DNA from: an uncultured Bacteroidota bacterium
GTDB taxonomy: Bacteria > Bacteroidota > Bacteroidia > Bacteroidales > UBA12481
NCBI GenBank assembly: GCA_903851365.1
Contig: CAINOB010000038.1
Span: 1-64,000 of the forward strand
Direction of reading: 5' to 3'
DNA: 64,000 bases
Part shown: in pieces, positions 8,601-17,256 of the stretch
Layout of the letters: each line of letters opens with the position of its first letter
How positions within the stretch are numbered: position 1 is the first letter of the stretch
Made by a program: the position numbers and the translations under genes
The notes under the pieces: model-generated
The model's input: the letters and a program-made list of their open reading frames with translations, nothing else
Databases searched by the model: none
What the model was told of the DNA's origin: nothing

Positions 8601-9875
8601 TTAGCTGGGGTTTAGCATTCCGTATCCTCTTTCACCATGATAGGATCTGTCGAGACCAGCCATCTCATCTTCTTCAGATGATTTAAACCGTATAAATTTA
8701 TTAAGCACGAATATAAGTACCCAGGTCATAACTGCGGCATAGACTATTGCGATCAGAACGGCCAGGGCCTGAATTCCAAGCTGGCTCCAGAGGGTCCAGG
8801 TACCTCCGGCAGCGGCTGCCGCTTCGGCCATCCAGGAGGGACGTATAAGGAACGTGAGCAGCAAAGCTCCGGTAATGCCGCCCACACCATGAATTCCAAA
8901 AGCATCAAGACTGTCGTCGTAGCCCAATCTGTTCTTAACCATGATTGCGAGATAGCATATCGACGAAGCAGCCAGTCCGATGATCATTGCGCCATAGGGT
9001 TGAACTACTCCTGCCGCAGGTGTTACAGCTACCAGCCCGGCAAGAATGCCGCTGGCAAATCCCAGAGCTGTCGCTTTTCCCTGGTGAAGGCTTTCGATGA
9101 TCATCCAGGCGAGGGCACCCGAAGCGGCGGCTACCTGAGTGGCTGTCAGCGCCTGTGCGGTGCTCAGACCGCTCGAAACGCTGCTCCCGGCATTAAACCC
9201 AAACCAGCCTACCCAGAGCAATCCTGCCCCGAGCATGGTGATAACTAGATTGTTCGGGCGGATCACCTGATAAGGATAACCGCGCCGTGCTCCGAGGTAT
9301 AATGCTGCGACCAGACCGCTCACTCCTGCTGAAATATGCACCACTGTGCCGCCAGCAAAGTCAATTGCACCCTTGGGTCCGAGGTTGAAGAGGAACCCGT
9401 CGGAGGCCCAAACCCAATGGCATAATGGATTATATACCAACAGGCTCCATAAGCCGATAAAAAAGCAATAAGCTTTAAAGGATACTCTTTCTGCAAATGC
9501 ACCGGCGATCAGTGCCGGAGCAATAATGGCAAATTTGCCCTGAAACATTGAAAATACATATTCGGGTACGCCGGCGCTCATAATGCTGGTATCGATCCCT
9601 TTCAGAAAAAAATAGTCGGAGCTCCACCCAAACCATCCGCCCAGGACATTCTTGCCAAAACACATGCTGTATCCGACGATCACCCATAATACAGCGATGA
9701 TCCCCATCGCAACAAAGCTGTGCATGATCGTTCCCAGAACATTTTTCGATCGTACCAGTCCGCCATAAAACATGGCAAGTCCGGGGATCATCAGCAGAAC
9801 CAGTGCGGTGGAGGTCAGCATCCAGGCTGTCGCGCCGGTATCGATAGGAGTAATGGTGGGAAGTGTCGCTACCAT
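8601..9875 (-). CDS. amtB: Ammonium transporter
   Basis: A 424-residue Amt/MEP/Rh family channel with about 11 transmembrane helices. Diagnostic segments include MIPGLAMFYGGLVRSKN near the N-terminus, the ammonium-site region ending GVSGLVAALYLG and the DDSLDAFGIHGVGGITGALL block with one of the twin pore histidines. No separate cleavable signal peptide is evident; the N-terminus (MVATLPTITPIDTG) leads directly to helix 1. It is cotranscribed with the downstream P-II gene. A Bacteroidota-type promoter element lies 20 bases upstream. Confidence 0.97.
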   Translation of the reverse strand: MVATLPTITPIDTGATAWMLTSTALVLLMIPGLAMFYGGLVRSKNVLGTIMHSFVAMGIIAVLWVIVGYSMCFGKNVLGGWFGWSSDYFFLKGIDTSIMSAGVPEYVFSMFQGKFAIIAPALIAGAFAERVSFKAYCFFIGLWSLLVYNPLCHWVWASDGFLFNLGPKGAIDFAGGTVVHISAGVSGLVAALYLGARRGYPYQVIRPNNLVITMLGAGLLWVGWFGFNAGSSVSSGLSTAQALTATQVAAASGALAWMIIESLHQGKATALGFASGILAGLVAVTPAAGVVQPYGAMIIGLAASSICYLAIMVKNRLGYDDSLDAFGIHGVGGITGALLLTFLIRPSWMAEAAAAAGGTWTLWSQLGIQALAVLIAIVYAAVMTWVLIFVLNKFIRFKSSEEDEMAGLDRSYHGERGYGMLNPS

Positions 9876-9894
9876 AAATTTGATATTTATGGAG

Positions 9895-9902
9895 CAAACA
9901 TA
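9895..9902 (-). promoter_or_regulatory. Promoter -7 element of amtB-glnK (TATGTTTG)
   Basis: On the minus strand the octamer TATGTTTG matches the Bacteroidota consensus TAnnTTTG exactly. It lies 20 bases before the amtB start, giving a short leader of roughly 14 bases. No clear TTTG -33 element is seen at the expected distance. Confidence 0.5.
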
Positions 9903-9923
9903 AAATATTTTCTATGTATATCG

Positions 9924-9992
9924 AAAAAATAGGGGGGGTATGGGGAAAAAAAGACAAAAAAGACAGAAGACAGAAGAAAAATAGGGGGGGTA
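9924..9992 (+). repeat. Direct repeat AAAAATAGGGGGGGTA with purine heptamer spacer
   Basis: A 16-base unit containing a G7 run (9925-9940 and 9977-9992) is repeated 52 bases apart. Between the copies lie CAGAAGA-type purine units with a 7-base spacing. The G7 runs are prone to slippage in replication and in sequencing. Confidence 0.8.
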
Positions 9993-10071
9993 GACGTGGA
10001 AATAACAAAAAATGGCAGGAGGGCAAAAAGGCAGGAAGTAAAATCTTAAGGTTTAAGAAGAAGGTTTAAAG

Positions 10072-10109
10072 CGACTAGTACATCGTCAACCGACTAGTCC
10101 ATCGTCAAC
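10072..10109 (+). repeat. Tandem duplication of a 19-bp unit
   Basis: CGACTAGTACATCGTCAAC is followed immediately by the same unit with one substitution (A to C at position 9). Both contain ACTAGT. It lies in the gap between amtB and DUF1003, and its function is unknown. Confidence 0.9.
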
Positions 10110-10166
10110 AGAGTTGCTCGGAGTACACCCTTTGGTCGTTACATTTTTGACTTATTCCTTTACTTC

Positions 10167-10198
10167 TTGCCTTTTTGCCTTTTTGCCCTCTTGCCTAA
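10167..10198 (+). repeat. Four TTGCCTTT-type octamers ending in the DUF1003 stop codon
   Basis: The units are TTGCCTTT, TTGCCTTT, TTGCCCTC and TTGCCTAA. The last unit contains the DUF1003 stop codon (minus strand). Related TTGCC arrays end at the norB and S46 peptidase stops. Confidence 0.8.
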
Positions 10199-10893
10199 TT
10201 TTTCTCCACCTTCTTCAGGATATCATTCAGCATTTCAATCTGAACTTTCTGAATTTCCAAAAGCTCCTGCTGCTGGTCCATGATCAGGTGGTCGATTTTT
10301 TCATGCAGCGTGCGGATCTCCAGCTCGGACTTGAGATTAATCATGTAATCTTTTTTCGCCCGCTCGCGGTCTTTTTCCTCCTGGCGATTCTGACTCATCA
10401 TAATTACCGGGGCCTGCATGGCTGCAATACACGATAAAATCAGGTTCAGCAGAATGAATGGGTATGGGTCGAATCCTTTATTGGTAAGAAAGATCGCATT
10501 AATGCCGATCCAGATGAGAAGGAAAGTAAAAAATGAAATTATAAACGTCCAGCTACCGCCGAAGGTGGCCACTTTATCAGCAATTCTCTGACCAGTTGTC
10601 AAGGGCAACTGGTCTTCCGCATCAATTTTGTCGGTTATGGTGGATCGATCGGTAAGGGAGGTCAAAACCGTTTTTTCGAGCGCGCTTAATTCCCCCACCT
10701 CTTTTACCAGGTATCCCGAAATGTATTTTTCGCGATAAACGTTCAGTTCACTGGAGGCCAGATAGCTGTCATGTTGAAAATCAGGATGATCCTTTTGAAT
10801 CAGGTCGAGGATGGAATGCCTGATGGTTTTTCCCCAAACTTTTTCGGAAATCGGAAATTCCTTTTTGGAAAGATCACTGGTAAAAGTTGTCAT
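10195..10893 (-). CDS. DUF1003 membrane protein
   Basis: A 232-residue protein with a soluble N-terminal half, two transmembrane helices at about residues 115-165 (including FGGSWTFIISFFTFLLIWIG and PYPFILLNLILS) and a charged C-terminal coiled coil. The PVIMMSQNRQEEKDRERAKKDY segment after helix 2 is the hallmark of DUF1003, whose role is unknown. Its start overlaps the stop of the SGNH hydrolase gene by four bases (ATGA), so the two are translationally coupled. Confidence 0.88.
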   Translation of the reverse strand: MTTFTSDLSKKEFPISEKVWGKTIRHSILDLIQKDHPDFQHDSYLASSELNVYREKYISGYLVKEVGELSALEKTVLTSLTDRSTITDKIDAEDQLPLTTGQRIADKVATFGGSWTFIISFFTFLLIWIGINAIFLTNKGFDPYPFILLNLILSCIAAMQAPVIMMSQNRQEEKDRERAKKDYMINLKSELEIRTLHEKIDHLIMDQQQELLEIQKVQIEMLNDILKKVEKN

Positions 10894-11588
10894 TTCCGTT
10901 TTTGTTTTAGCGCTTTGGCAATGGCAGCTTCAGCTAATGGTTCCATTACTTTATAGCCTGCAACAGTTGGATGAACACCATCATTGGTAAGTTCGGCCTT
11001 CAGTCCCTTTCTTCCATCCACGGTAACAGTGTAATAATCAAGATAGATCAGATGGTTTTTATCGGCATAATCTTTAATCATTTTGTTCAGTTTAACGATT
11101 TTCTCAGCTGGAAACTGTCCGGGGTTCCAGGGGAAGTCGTAAGCAGGAAGCACCGAACTCAGGACAACGCTGATCTGATTGGCAACGGCAAGTTCCGACA
11201 TCGACATGAGGTTGTCCATGATCATTTCCAGCGACGATGGGCCCGTATTGCCCGCGATGTCATTGATGCCGGCCAGGATAACCACCACTTTCGGCCTGAG
11301 AGCAATAACATCAGCCCTGAATCTGAGCAGCATCTGAGGAGTTGTTTGCCCGCTGATACCCCGGTTGATGTATGGCCTGCCAGTGAAAAATTCCGGACAA
11401 AGCTCTTCCCAACCAATGGTTATAGAGTTTCCCATGAAGACCACGCGGTTTTCACCCAGTGCCGGCTTTCCAAGCTTTTCATTGGCACTTCTGAAATAAT
11501 TCAATGACGGCCAATCCTTTGTTTGTGAAAAGGCGTCTGAAAATGAAGAAAAAATTACCATACAGAGAACCAGTCTGAGAATTTTCAT
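10890..11588 (-). CDS. SGNH/GDSL-family hydrolase, secreted
   Basis: A 232-residue esterase/lipase-like protein with a signal peptide (to about residue 21). SGNH blocks are visible: block I VVFMGNSITIGW (catalytic Ser), block II Gly in the INRGISGQT segment, block III GINDI (Asn), and block V DGVHPTVAGY (Asp and His). Proteins of this type deacetylate or de-esterify carbohydrates or lipids, typically in the periplasm of Bacteroidota; the substrate is unknown. It is cotranscribed with the DUF1003 gene. Confidence 0.9.
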   Translation of the reverse strand: MKILRLVLCMVIFSSFSDAFSQTKDWPSLNYFRSANEKLGKPALGENRVVFMGNSITIGWEELCPEFFTGRPYINRGISGQTTPQMLLRFRADVIALRPKVVVILAGINDIAGNTGPSSLEMIMDNLMSMSELAVANQISVVLSSVLPAYDFPWNPGQFPAEKIVKLNKMIKDYADKNHLIYLDYYTVTVDGRKGLKAELTNDGVHPTVAGYKVMEPLAEAAIAKALKQKRK

Positions 11589-11626
11589 AAAAAGGGATTT
11601 AAAGTATTTTGATATTCTGTTTATCC

Positions 11627-12040
11627 TTACCAGGCGCCGATTATGAGACCGGCCAATGAAAAATACACGACATAAAAACCGGCATCAATCAGGAGTAATC
11701 TGAAGGTGCGGCCGGCAAAAAGGTAAGTAACACCGATAGCGGTGAAAACCCATGCCAGGCTAACCAGAAACCCAATATACAGGCCAGTGAGCAGGGTGGA
11801 ATCATGGCCGATCAATACTGCCAGCCCAACAACTGCAACAAAATGAAAAAGCGCTGAAAACCCGAATATTTTCATATTCCTTCCTTTATCCGCTTTGTCG
11901 ACTTTCGGATTTCCATCTTCCTTCCATGCTTTCCCGAAAAGCATTGGGGAATGCCATAATGCTCCTAAAACAAATGATAAAATAGTTGCGAGGGCCACTG
12001 CCAGCCAATTAATCCCATCGAAAGAAATAGTTGTATGCAT
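11627..12040 (-). CDS. DUF1761 membrane protein
   Basis: A 137-residue protein with four transmembrane helices. The N-terminal ALWHSPMLFGKAW motif and the later WVFTAIGVTYLFAGR region are typical of DUF1761, a small family of unknown function. It lies 38 bases upstream of the SGNH gene and 13 bases downstream of the solute-binding lipoprotein gene, all on the minus strand. Confidence 0.82.
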   Translation of the reverse strand: MHTTISFDGINWLAVALATILSFVLGALWHSPMLFGKAWKEDGNPKVDKADKGRNMKIFGFSALFHFVAVVGLAVLIGHDSTLLTGLYIGFLVSLAWVFTAIGVTYLFAGRTFRLLLIDAGFYVVYFSLAGLIIGAW

Positions 12041-12053
12041 TAGTTTGAAAATT

Positions 12054-12854
12054 TCAAAGGTGATACCGGCTCAGAATCTTGTCATAAACTGAGGATCCAT
12101 CTGCCTGCTTTGAGGATTTGAGGAGGGTTAGCTGTTCGGTAAATCTGGTTATCAAGGCGTCGGCAGTTGCCTTATTAAAAGCATAATACAGATCCTCATA
12201 ATGAACAGTGAAAGGCTGCGCGAAAATGGATTCCTGATAACCTAGCGACTGTATCATTCGCTGATGCTCTGCCTTGGTAATATAAATAAACTGGACCTCC
12301 CGGTTATCGGTTAAGGCTTTGTAAAGATCAGTCATGTTGTCATATATGAGGATGTTAGCCCTGAGAATCCCATGATTCAACAGTTTCTGCACATTATCGT
12401 AAACATCAACAACACCTGTAAAATAGTTGTTCAGGTCAGTCACCTCGGTAACCACCAAACTGGATTTTAAAAGCGAAACCGCAATTTCTGTATCAGTGGC
12501 GATAGGTCCAACCCACTTGAAAAGACTATCGTTGGCTGTAGTTTTAGGAAACGAAAACATCATGGTTTCCTGGGTATTCAGCACTTTGTCATAAGAGGTC
12601 CCCCAATCGGATACTGCAACGACTGTGTGGTCGATCTTTAAACTTAGCCTGGCAAACAGGCTATCCAGAATTTCAACGGAAGCTCCTGTCAGGTGGCCAT
12701 TTTCCGAGTAGCTGAATGTCGGATATTCCTCGGTCATGTAGGTAAACTTCAACGGATCACCGTTAACCGGTAATTTGTCCTTGGCACATTGGGTGAAAAT
12801 TACCGGCAATGCAGCCAGGATCAGGATTTTCAGGATGGAAGGATATCTGCCCAT
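12054..12854 (-). CDS. Family 3 solute-binding lipoprotein (PBPb fold)
   Basis: About 266 residues from the ATG at 12854; an upstream ATG at 12875 adds seven residues that do not suit a signal peptide. The lipobox is IFTQC. The PTFSYSENGHLTGASVEILDSLF segment and the later RANILIYDNMTDLYKAL segment resemble extracellular solute-binding proteins of the amino-acid/polar-compound type, as also found in sensor systems. No permease or ATPase is adjacent, so it may work with a distant transporter or as a receptor. Confidence 0.72.
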   Translation of the reverse strand: MGRYPSILKILILAALPVIFTQCAKDKLPVNGDPLKFTYMTEEYPTFSYSENGHLTGASVEILDSLFARLSLKIDHTVVAVSDWGTSYDKVLNTQETMMFSFPKTTANDSLFKWVGPIATDTEIAVSLLKSSLVVTEVTDLNNYFTGVVDVYDNVQKLLNHGILRANILIYDNMTDLYKALTDNREVQFIYITKAEHQRMIQSLGYQESIFAQPFTVHYEDLYYAFNKATADALITRFTEQLTLLKSSKQADGSSVYDKILSRYHL

Positions 12855-12939
12855 GACACTGGAATTTAATATCAATAAAAATACGTATTTTTTATTGAAG
12901 CAGTAATTCGTTCCTTTGCGGACAATTTATCAGAAGACC

Positions 12940-14520
12940 TTGAATCAAGAAGAAATAAGCAGACGGAGAACATTCGGGATCATCAGCCACCCTGATGCCG
13001 GAAAAACGACCCTTACCGAGAAAATCCTTTTATTCGGTGGTGCCATTAAGACTGCCGGAGCGGTAAAGATGAACAAGATTACCAAAACCGCTACCTCCGA
13101 TTTTATGGAAATCGAGAAGCAGCGTGGTATATCTGTGGCGACCTCGGTTATGGGATTCGAGTACGACGGGTTCAAGATTAATATTCTGGATACTCCCGGG
13201 CACAAAGATTTTGCCGAGGATACTTACCGCACCCTAACGGCCGTTGACAGTGTTATTCTGGTAGTTGACTGCGTAAAAGGTGTGGAGGAGCAAACCCGCA
13301 AGCTGATGGAAGTGTGCAGGATGCGCCACACTCCCGTAATCATTTTTATCAATAAGCTCGACCGTGAAGGGATCGATCCGTATGACCTACTCCATATTAT
13401 TGAGCAGGAATTAAGCATTCATACCCGTCCGCTCACCTGGCCCATTGGCATGGGGGCTGGGTTTAAAGGTGTTTATAATCTGTATACCAAGCACCTGCTT
13501 CTGTTTACCCCAAATATGACCAGGATTTCCGAAGATCAGTTCGCCATTGAAGACCTGGCAAGTCCCGAGCTTGATAGTCGGGTTGGCGCTGTGGCAGCTG
13601 ATCATCTGCGTAAGGATATCGAATTGATTGACAGTGCTTACGAACCTTTCGATAAGGACCTGTACAGCGAGGGGTACCTGGCGCCTGTGTTTTTTGGCAG
13701 CGCCATCAATAACTTTGGTGTTAAAGAGTTGCTCGATACTTTTATTACAATCGCGCCGGAACCGCAGTCGAGATTTACCGATGTCAGGGAGGTTAAGCCC
13801 GAGGAAAACGATTTCAGCGGATTCGTCTTTAAGATCCATGCGAATATCGATCCCAAACATCGCGACAGGATTGCTTTCTGCCGTATTGTTTCCGGAAAAT
13901 TTGAACGTAATAAGTTCTTCTATCATACCCGATTAGATAAGAAGCTGAGGTTTTCGAGTCCGACAAGTTTTATGGCAAACGAAAAGGCTATCGTTGAAGA
14001 AGCTTTTCCAGGGGATGTAGTTGGGCTATATGATACCGGCAATTTCAAGATTGGCGATACTTTAACGGAAGGTGAAAAGCTCACGTTTAAGGGGATTCCA
14101 AGTTTCTCGCCTGAGATTTTCAAGGAGCTGATCAATAAGGATCCTTTCAAGACCAAACAGCTGGAAAAGGGTGTCAGGCAGCTCTCTGATGAAGGTGTTG
14201 CCCAGTTGTTTATCAAACAGCCGGGTAATGTTAAAATCATCGGTACGGTGGGTGAACTGCAGTTTGAAGTGATCCAGTTCAGGTTGCTCCATGAATACAG
14301 CGCCTCCTGTACTTTTCAACCACTCCGGTTGTACAAGGCTTTCTGGTTTACCTCAAAAGACAGGGTGCAACTGAACAAGTTTCTGTCGCTTCAGGCGCAG
14401 CATATCACTTTCGATAAAGACGATCATCCTGTTTTTATGGCTGAAAGTGAATGGCACTTTAAAGTTACCCGCGAGGTTTATCCGGCGCTTGCCTTCCATA
14501 TTACCTCGGAGAATAAGTAA
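12940..14520 (+). CDS. prfC: Peptide chain release factor 3
   Basis: About 526 residues of the translational GTPase that recycles RF1/RF2 from the ribosome. G motifs are clear: SHPDAGKTT (P-loop), DTPGH, and NKLDREG. The [15 protein letters not shown] switch region and the C-terminal RF3 domain also match. No ATG lies between the in-frame stop at 12904 and the P-loop, so the start is non-ATG. TTG at 12940 gives [13 protein letters not shown], the length expected by comparison with relatives. TTG at 12916 is possible but overlaps a promoter-like TTCCTTTG. The gene is divergent from the solute-binding lipoprotein. Confidence 0.93.
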   Translation: MNQEEISRRRTFGIISHPDAGKTTLTEKILLFGGAIKTAGAVKMNKITKTATSDFMEIEKQRGISVATSVMGFEYDGFKINILDTPGHKDFAEDTYRTLTAVDSVILVVDCVKGVEEQTRKLMEVCRMRHTPVIIFINKLDREGIDPYDLLHIIEQELSIHTRPLTWPIGMGAGFKGVYNLYTKHLLLFTPNMTRISEDQFAIEDLASPELDSRVGAVAADHLRKDIELIDSAYEPFDKDLYSEGYLAPVFFGSAINNFGVKELLDTFITIAPEPQSRFTDVREVKPEENDFSGFVFKIHANIDPKHRDRIAFCRIVSGKFERNKFFYHTRLDKKLRFSSPTSFMANEKAIVEEAFPGDVVGLYDTGNFKIGDTLTEGEKLTFKGIPSFSPEIFKELINKDPFKTKQLEKGVRQLSDEGVAQLFIKQPGNVKIIGTVGELQFEVIQFRLLHEYSASCTFQPLRLYKAFWFTSKDRVQLNKFLSLQAQHITFDKDDHPVFMAESEWHFKVTREVYPALAFHITSENK

Positions 14521-14576
14521 GAAGACGGGGGACGATAGACGATAGACGGGGGACGGAAGACGATAGACGATAGACA
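14521..14576 (+). repeat. Eight-unit heptamer array filling the prfC/protease gap
   Basis: Eight perfect 7-base units follow directly after the prfC stop: GAAGACG, GGGGACG, ATAGACG, ATAGACG, GGGGACG, GAAGACG, ATAGACG, ATAGACA. The array ends one base before the stop codon of the convergent protease gene and makes up the whole spacer. Confidence 0.95.
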
Positions 14577-14577
14577 G

Positions 14578-17256
14578 CTACTGCAGAATAAAAAGTTTCT
14601 GGTATTGTTTTGTACCGGAATAAATCGATACCTGGTAATACCCTTTTTTCCAAGTAGATACATCAATAGTCTCTTTATAGGGCGTAGTCTGGGTCCTGCT
14701 TCCCGAGTATACCACCTGTCCCAGCAAATCAGTGATAACCATTTTATCCAAGGCAATTCCATTGCCTTCAAAAGTCAGGTTAATCTTATCGGTTGCCGGC
14801 ACTGGGAATATTGAAAAACTGAAGTTTTCGGGATCGGTTTGTATGTCATTTGTTCCGGGGTTTGCAGCTTGCTCAATCGTTGCAGTCTTCGGAGTTCCGT
14901 TAGCTCCCGGGGCGGTGATGGTGATCACTCCGGTCCGAATGGTCCTGTCAGGATTGGCATCCACTGAAAGGCTGATGCTGCCGTCATTGCTGCCAATATC
15001 TCCGGAGGTGACATGCAACCATGCAGAACCGATGGTAACTGCTGAACTCCAGGTTAGCGATCCGCGGCCTGTATTATAAACATCAATAGAGGCTTCGCCG
15101 GCAGCATAACCAACCGATTGGGAAGCCGGGTTAATATTCAGTACCGGAGGATTTCCAGCCTGAACAATGCTGACGGTTTGTGGACTGCCAGTGGTTCCGG
15201 CAGAAGTTATCGTGATAATCCCGGTCCTGGGGAAGCTATCGCTGTTTGTATCCACCGAAACACCGATGGTTCCGGAATTGTTTCCTGTGGCACCCGACGT
15301 TATGTGAACCCATGCAGGACCCGAGGTTACAGCTGCGGTCCAATCCATGGATCCGCCACCGGTATTGATTACCTCAAAAGTTATGACAGCGGTCTGAAAA
15401 TCCACCGATTGCGAAGAGGGGAGGACGGTAAGAACCGGAGGAATTCCTGACTGAACAACATTTACAGTTTTCGGGCTATCGGTGGCCCCGGCTGAAGTGA
15501 TCGTAATGACGCCTGTCCGAACTGTTGGATCAGGATTTGAATCAACTGATACACTTATGGTTCCGGCATTGCTTCCGCTGGCTCCCGAGGTGATATGCAC
15601 CCAGGAAGAACCAGTAGTGACAGCAGCGGTCCAATCCATGGTTCCGCCACCGGTATTGGTTACCTCAAAAGTGGTGGAGCCTCCTGCACGAGCAAGGCTT
15701 CTTGAACCGGGCGACACATTTAAAACCGAAGCTGGCACCGCCATGCTAAAATCAAAAGAAATAGTAGCTCCGGCTGAACCCACGTTGGTAATTTCGATTC
15801 CACCGGGCGCTCCATTGCTGAGGGTGCAGGAAGGATTGCTGGTGGCGTTGAATGTGGTTTTGCCTGATTCGGAGGAATAGTACGCTGAATTTATATCTCC
15901 ATTGACAGTAGCTGTTCCGTTTGACCGGTAAACGTAAACTTCATCCGGCGGACCTTGGCTGTTACCGTTTAAAGATGGGGTTACCCGGTAAATTATCAAT
16001 CCTGATCCCGGTAACCCGGATTCAAACATCCCTTCAGCTTTCCGGTATTCAACAACGAAATATTCACTGGTACTGTTGGGTGATTTGATCTTGTAAGCGG
16101 CGTAACCATCTGTCGAAACTGGAGCCAGGGTATAACGACCGGGAGTTGAGATTTCGGTAATACCGGTGAACCATCGGCCATATTTCTCCTTGGTATAAAC
16201 AGTATGCGACTGCGGCGGCGTATTGTTGCTACCCATAACATCCCACTTGCCTACCGGGGAAACAGTGGAATTAACATATCTGTATAAATCAGGAAAACCG
16301 ATGGAATGCGACATCTCATGGCATAAAACACTGACTCCGAAAGACTGTGATAACTGGAAATTAAAATTCCAGACCCTTGCACCGGAAATCCTTACATCAT
16401 AGGTATATAACGCCCACATATGCGGCCATAACAGATCGTTCCATCCTTGCACCGCGCCCTGAATGATAAAGCAGATATTGTCAATTTTCCCATCATTGTC
16501 ATTGTCAAAATCCAGTCCGCTGGCTTCAATCTGACTTTTGATGGCTTCGGTGGCATTTTTCAGAAGGGTCATTTCACGCGACTGCTTGTCGGCATCCGTG
16601 TTATACCCGTTCGGATTGGTGGTGAGGTCGTATTTGCAATAGTAACTTCTTGGATTTGAATCCTGATAAGATACTACAGTGTTACCGCCCGTATTGGGGT
16701 AGAGCGATGTATTTATGGTGAGCTGCGATTTTGATTCAACAAGAAAGTACTGAAGCATGGAAACGCTTCCCGCAGCATTAAAAGCCGTTGAATAGTTTGC
16801 TATGCCGGTTGAATATTCAGGCTGATCGCTGAATCGTATGAAGATCACGATATTGTTTATGGTACCCGTGGTTGTTACCTCATTTGAACCCTTGAAAGCA
16901 GGAATTTTGAAACGTTCATTGCTCAGACGGATTATTTCATCGGGATCGAGGTTCAGACCGGCCTTCAGTCCAGCCGACGCAGGATCAGCAATTCCGGCAA
17001 CGAAGTTGGTGGGGACCAACTTGCTGCCAACCTTATTTGCATACACATAATAGCCTGTCAGAGAATCCTGTATGATCGTGTAATTGTTTGAATCATGAAG
17101 CCAGTTATGGAATTCATCACCCGTGGCCAAACAATTGAGAATTTTTCCGTTGGGTTGCACCAGCCTCTGAGGGACATTTTTCAGATAGGCAGCATTTGCA
17201 CTAAAAATGGTGGTAGCCAGGAGGATAACCGCGAGAAGGACTTTATGGATTTTCAT
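14578..17256 (-). CDS. Secreted M6-family metalloprotease with three BACON-like repeats and T9SS sorting domain
   Basis: An 892-residue exported protein. In order: signal peptide (to about residue 22); an M6 catalytic domain with the zinc motif HEMSHSIGFPDLY near residue 311; a beta-rich domain; three repeats of about 92 residues (starting near 509, 605 and 700), each with FEVxNTGGGxMDWTAAVT and ITITSAG, resembling BACON modules; and a C-terminal type A T9SS sorting domain (FSIFPVPATDKINL to the end). It probably degrades extracellular protein and is surface-attached or released via T9SS. The start overlaps the methyltransferase stop by four bases. Confidence 0.92.
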   Translation of the reverse strand: MKIHKVLLAVILLATTIFSANAAYLKNVPQRLVQPNGKILNCLATGDEFHNWLHDSNNYTIIQDSLTGYYVYANKVGSKLVPTNFVAGIADPASAGLKAGLNLDPDEIIRLSNERFKIPAFKGSNEVTTTGTINNIVIFIRFSDQPEYSTGIANYSTAFNAAGSVSMLQYFLVESKSQLTINTSLYPNTGGNTVVSYQDSNPRSYYCKYDLTTNPNGYNTDADKQSREMTLLKNATEAIKSQIEASGLDFDNDNDGKIDNICFIIQGAVQGWNDLLWPHMWALYTYDVRISGARVWNFNFQLSQSFGVSVLCHEMSHSIGFPDLYRYVNSTVSPVGKWDVMGSNNTPPQSHTVYTKEKYGRWFTGITEISTPGRYTLAPVSTDGYAAYKIKSPNSTSEYFVVEYRKAEGMFESGLPGSGLIIYRVTPSLNGNSQGPPDEVYVYRSNGTATVNGDINSAYYSSESGKTTFNATSNPSCTLSNGAPGGIEITNVGSAGATISFDFSMAVPASVLNVSPGSRSLARAGGSTTFEVTNTGGGTMDWTAAVTTGSSWVHITSGASGSNAGTISVSVDSNPDPTVRTGVITITSAGATDSPKTVNVVQSGIPPVLTVLPSSQSVDFQTAVITFEVINTGGGSMDWTAAVTSGPAWVHITSGATGNNSGTIGVSVDTNSDSFPRTGIITITSAGTTGSPQTVSIVQAGNPPVLNINPASQSVGYAAGEASIDVYNTGRGSLTWSSAVTIGSAWLHVTSGDIGSNDGSISLSVDANPDRTIRTGVITITAPGANGTPKTATIEQAANPGTNDIQTDPENFSFSIFPVPATDKINLTFEGNGIALDKMVITDLLGQVVYSGSRTQTTPYKETIDVSTWKKGYYQVSIYSGTKQYQKLFILQ
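14890..15725 (-). repeat. Three tandem ~280-bp repeats inside the M6 protease gene
   Basis: The three BACON-like domains are alike at DNA level too: TCCGGTCCG/GTCCTG, ATGCACCCAT and GCGGTCCAATCCATG segments recur at a spacing of roughly 275-285 bases. Repeats 1 and 2 are closest to one another; repeat 3 has diverged (LTWSSAVT instead of MDWTAAVT). Unequal recombination could change the number of modules. Confidence 0.75.

Larger units (their letters stand above)
9876..10194. other. 319-base gene-free region between amtB and DUF1003
   Basis: The region holds the amtB promoter and then only repetitive sequence: G-runs with A-rich flanks, AGACAGA-like purine units, a 19-bp tandem duplication and TTGCC octamers that run into the DUF1003 stop codon. 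A spurious frame (183 codons, minus strand) crosses it but is pure low-complexity translation. I see no RNA gene. Confidence 0.7.

Noticed and set aside
9475-10026. 183-codon minus-strand frame overlapping amtB and its upstream region
   Set aside because: It is antisense-frame translation of amtB plus low-complexity purine sequence, giving Phe/Leu/Ser runs; amtB itself is certain and has its promoter inside this frame.
14521-14576. Possible CRISPR array
   Set aside because: Units are 7 bases with no spacers and no cas genes anywhere; the periodic arrays in this window are microsatellite-like, not CRISPR.
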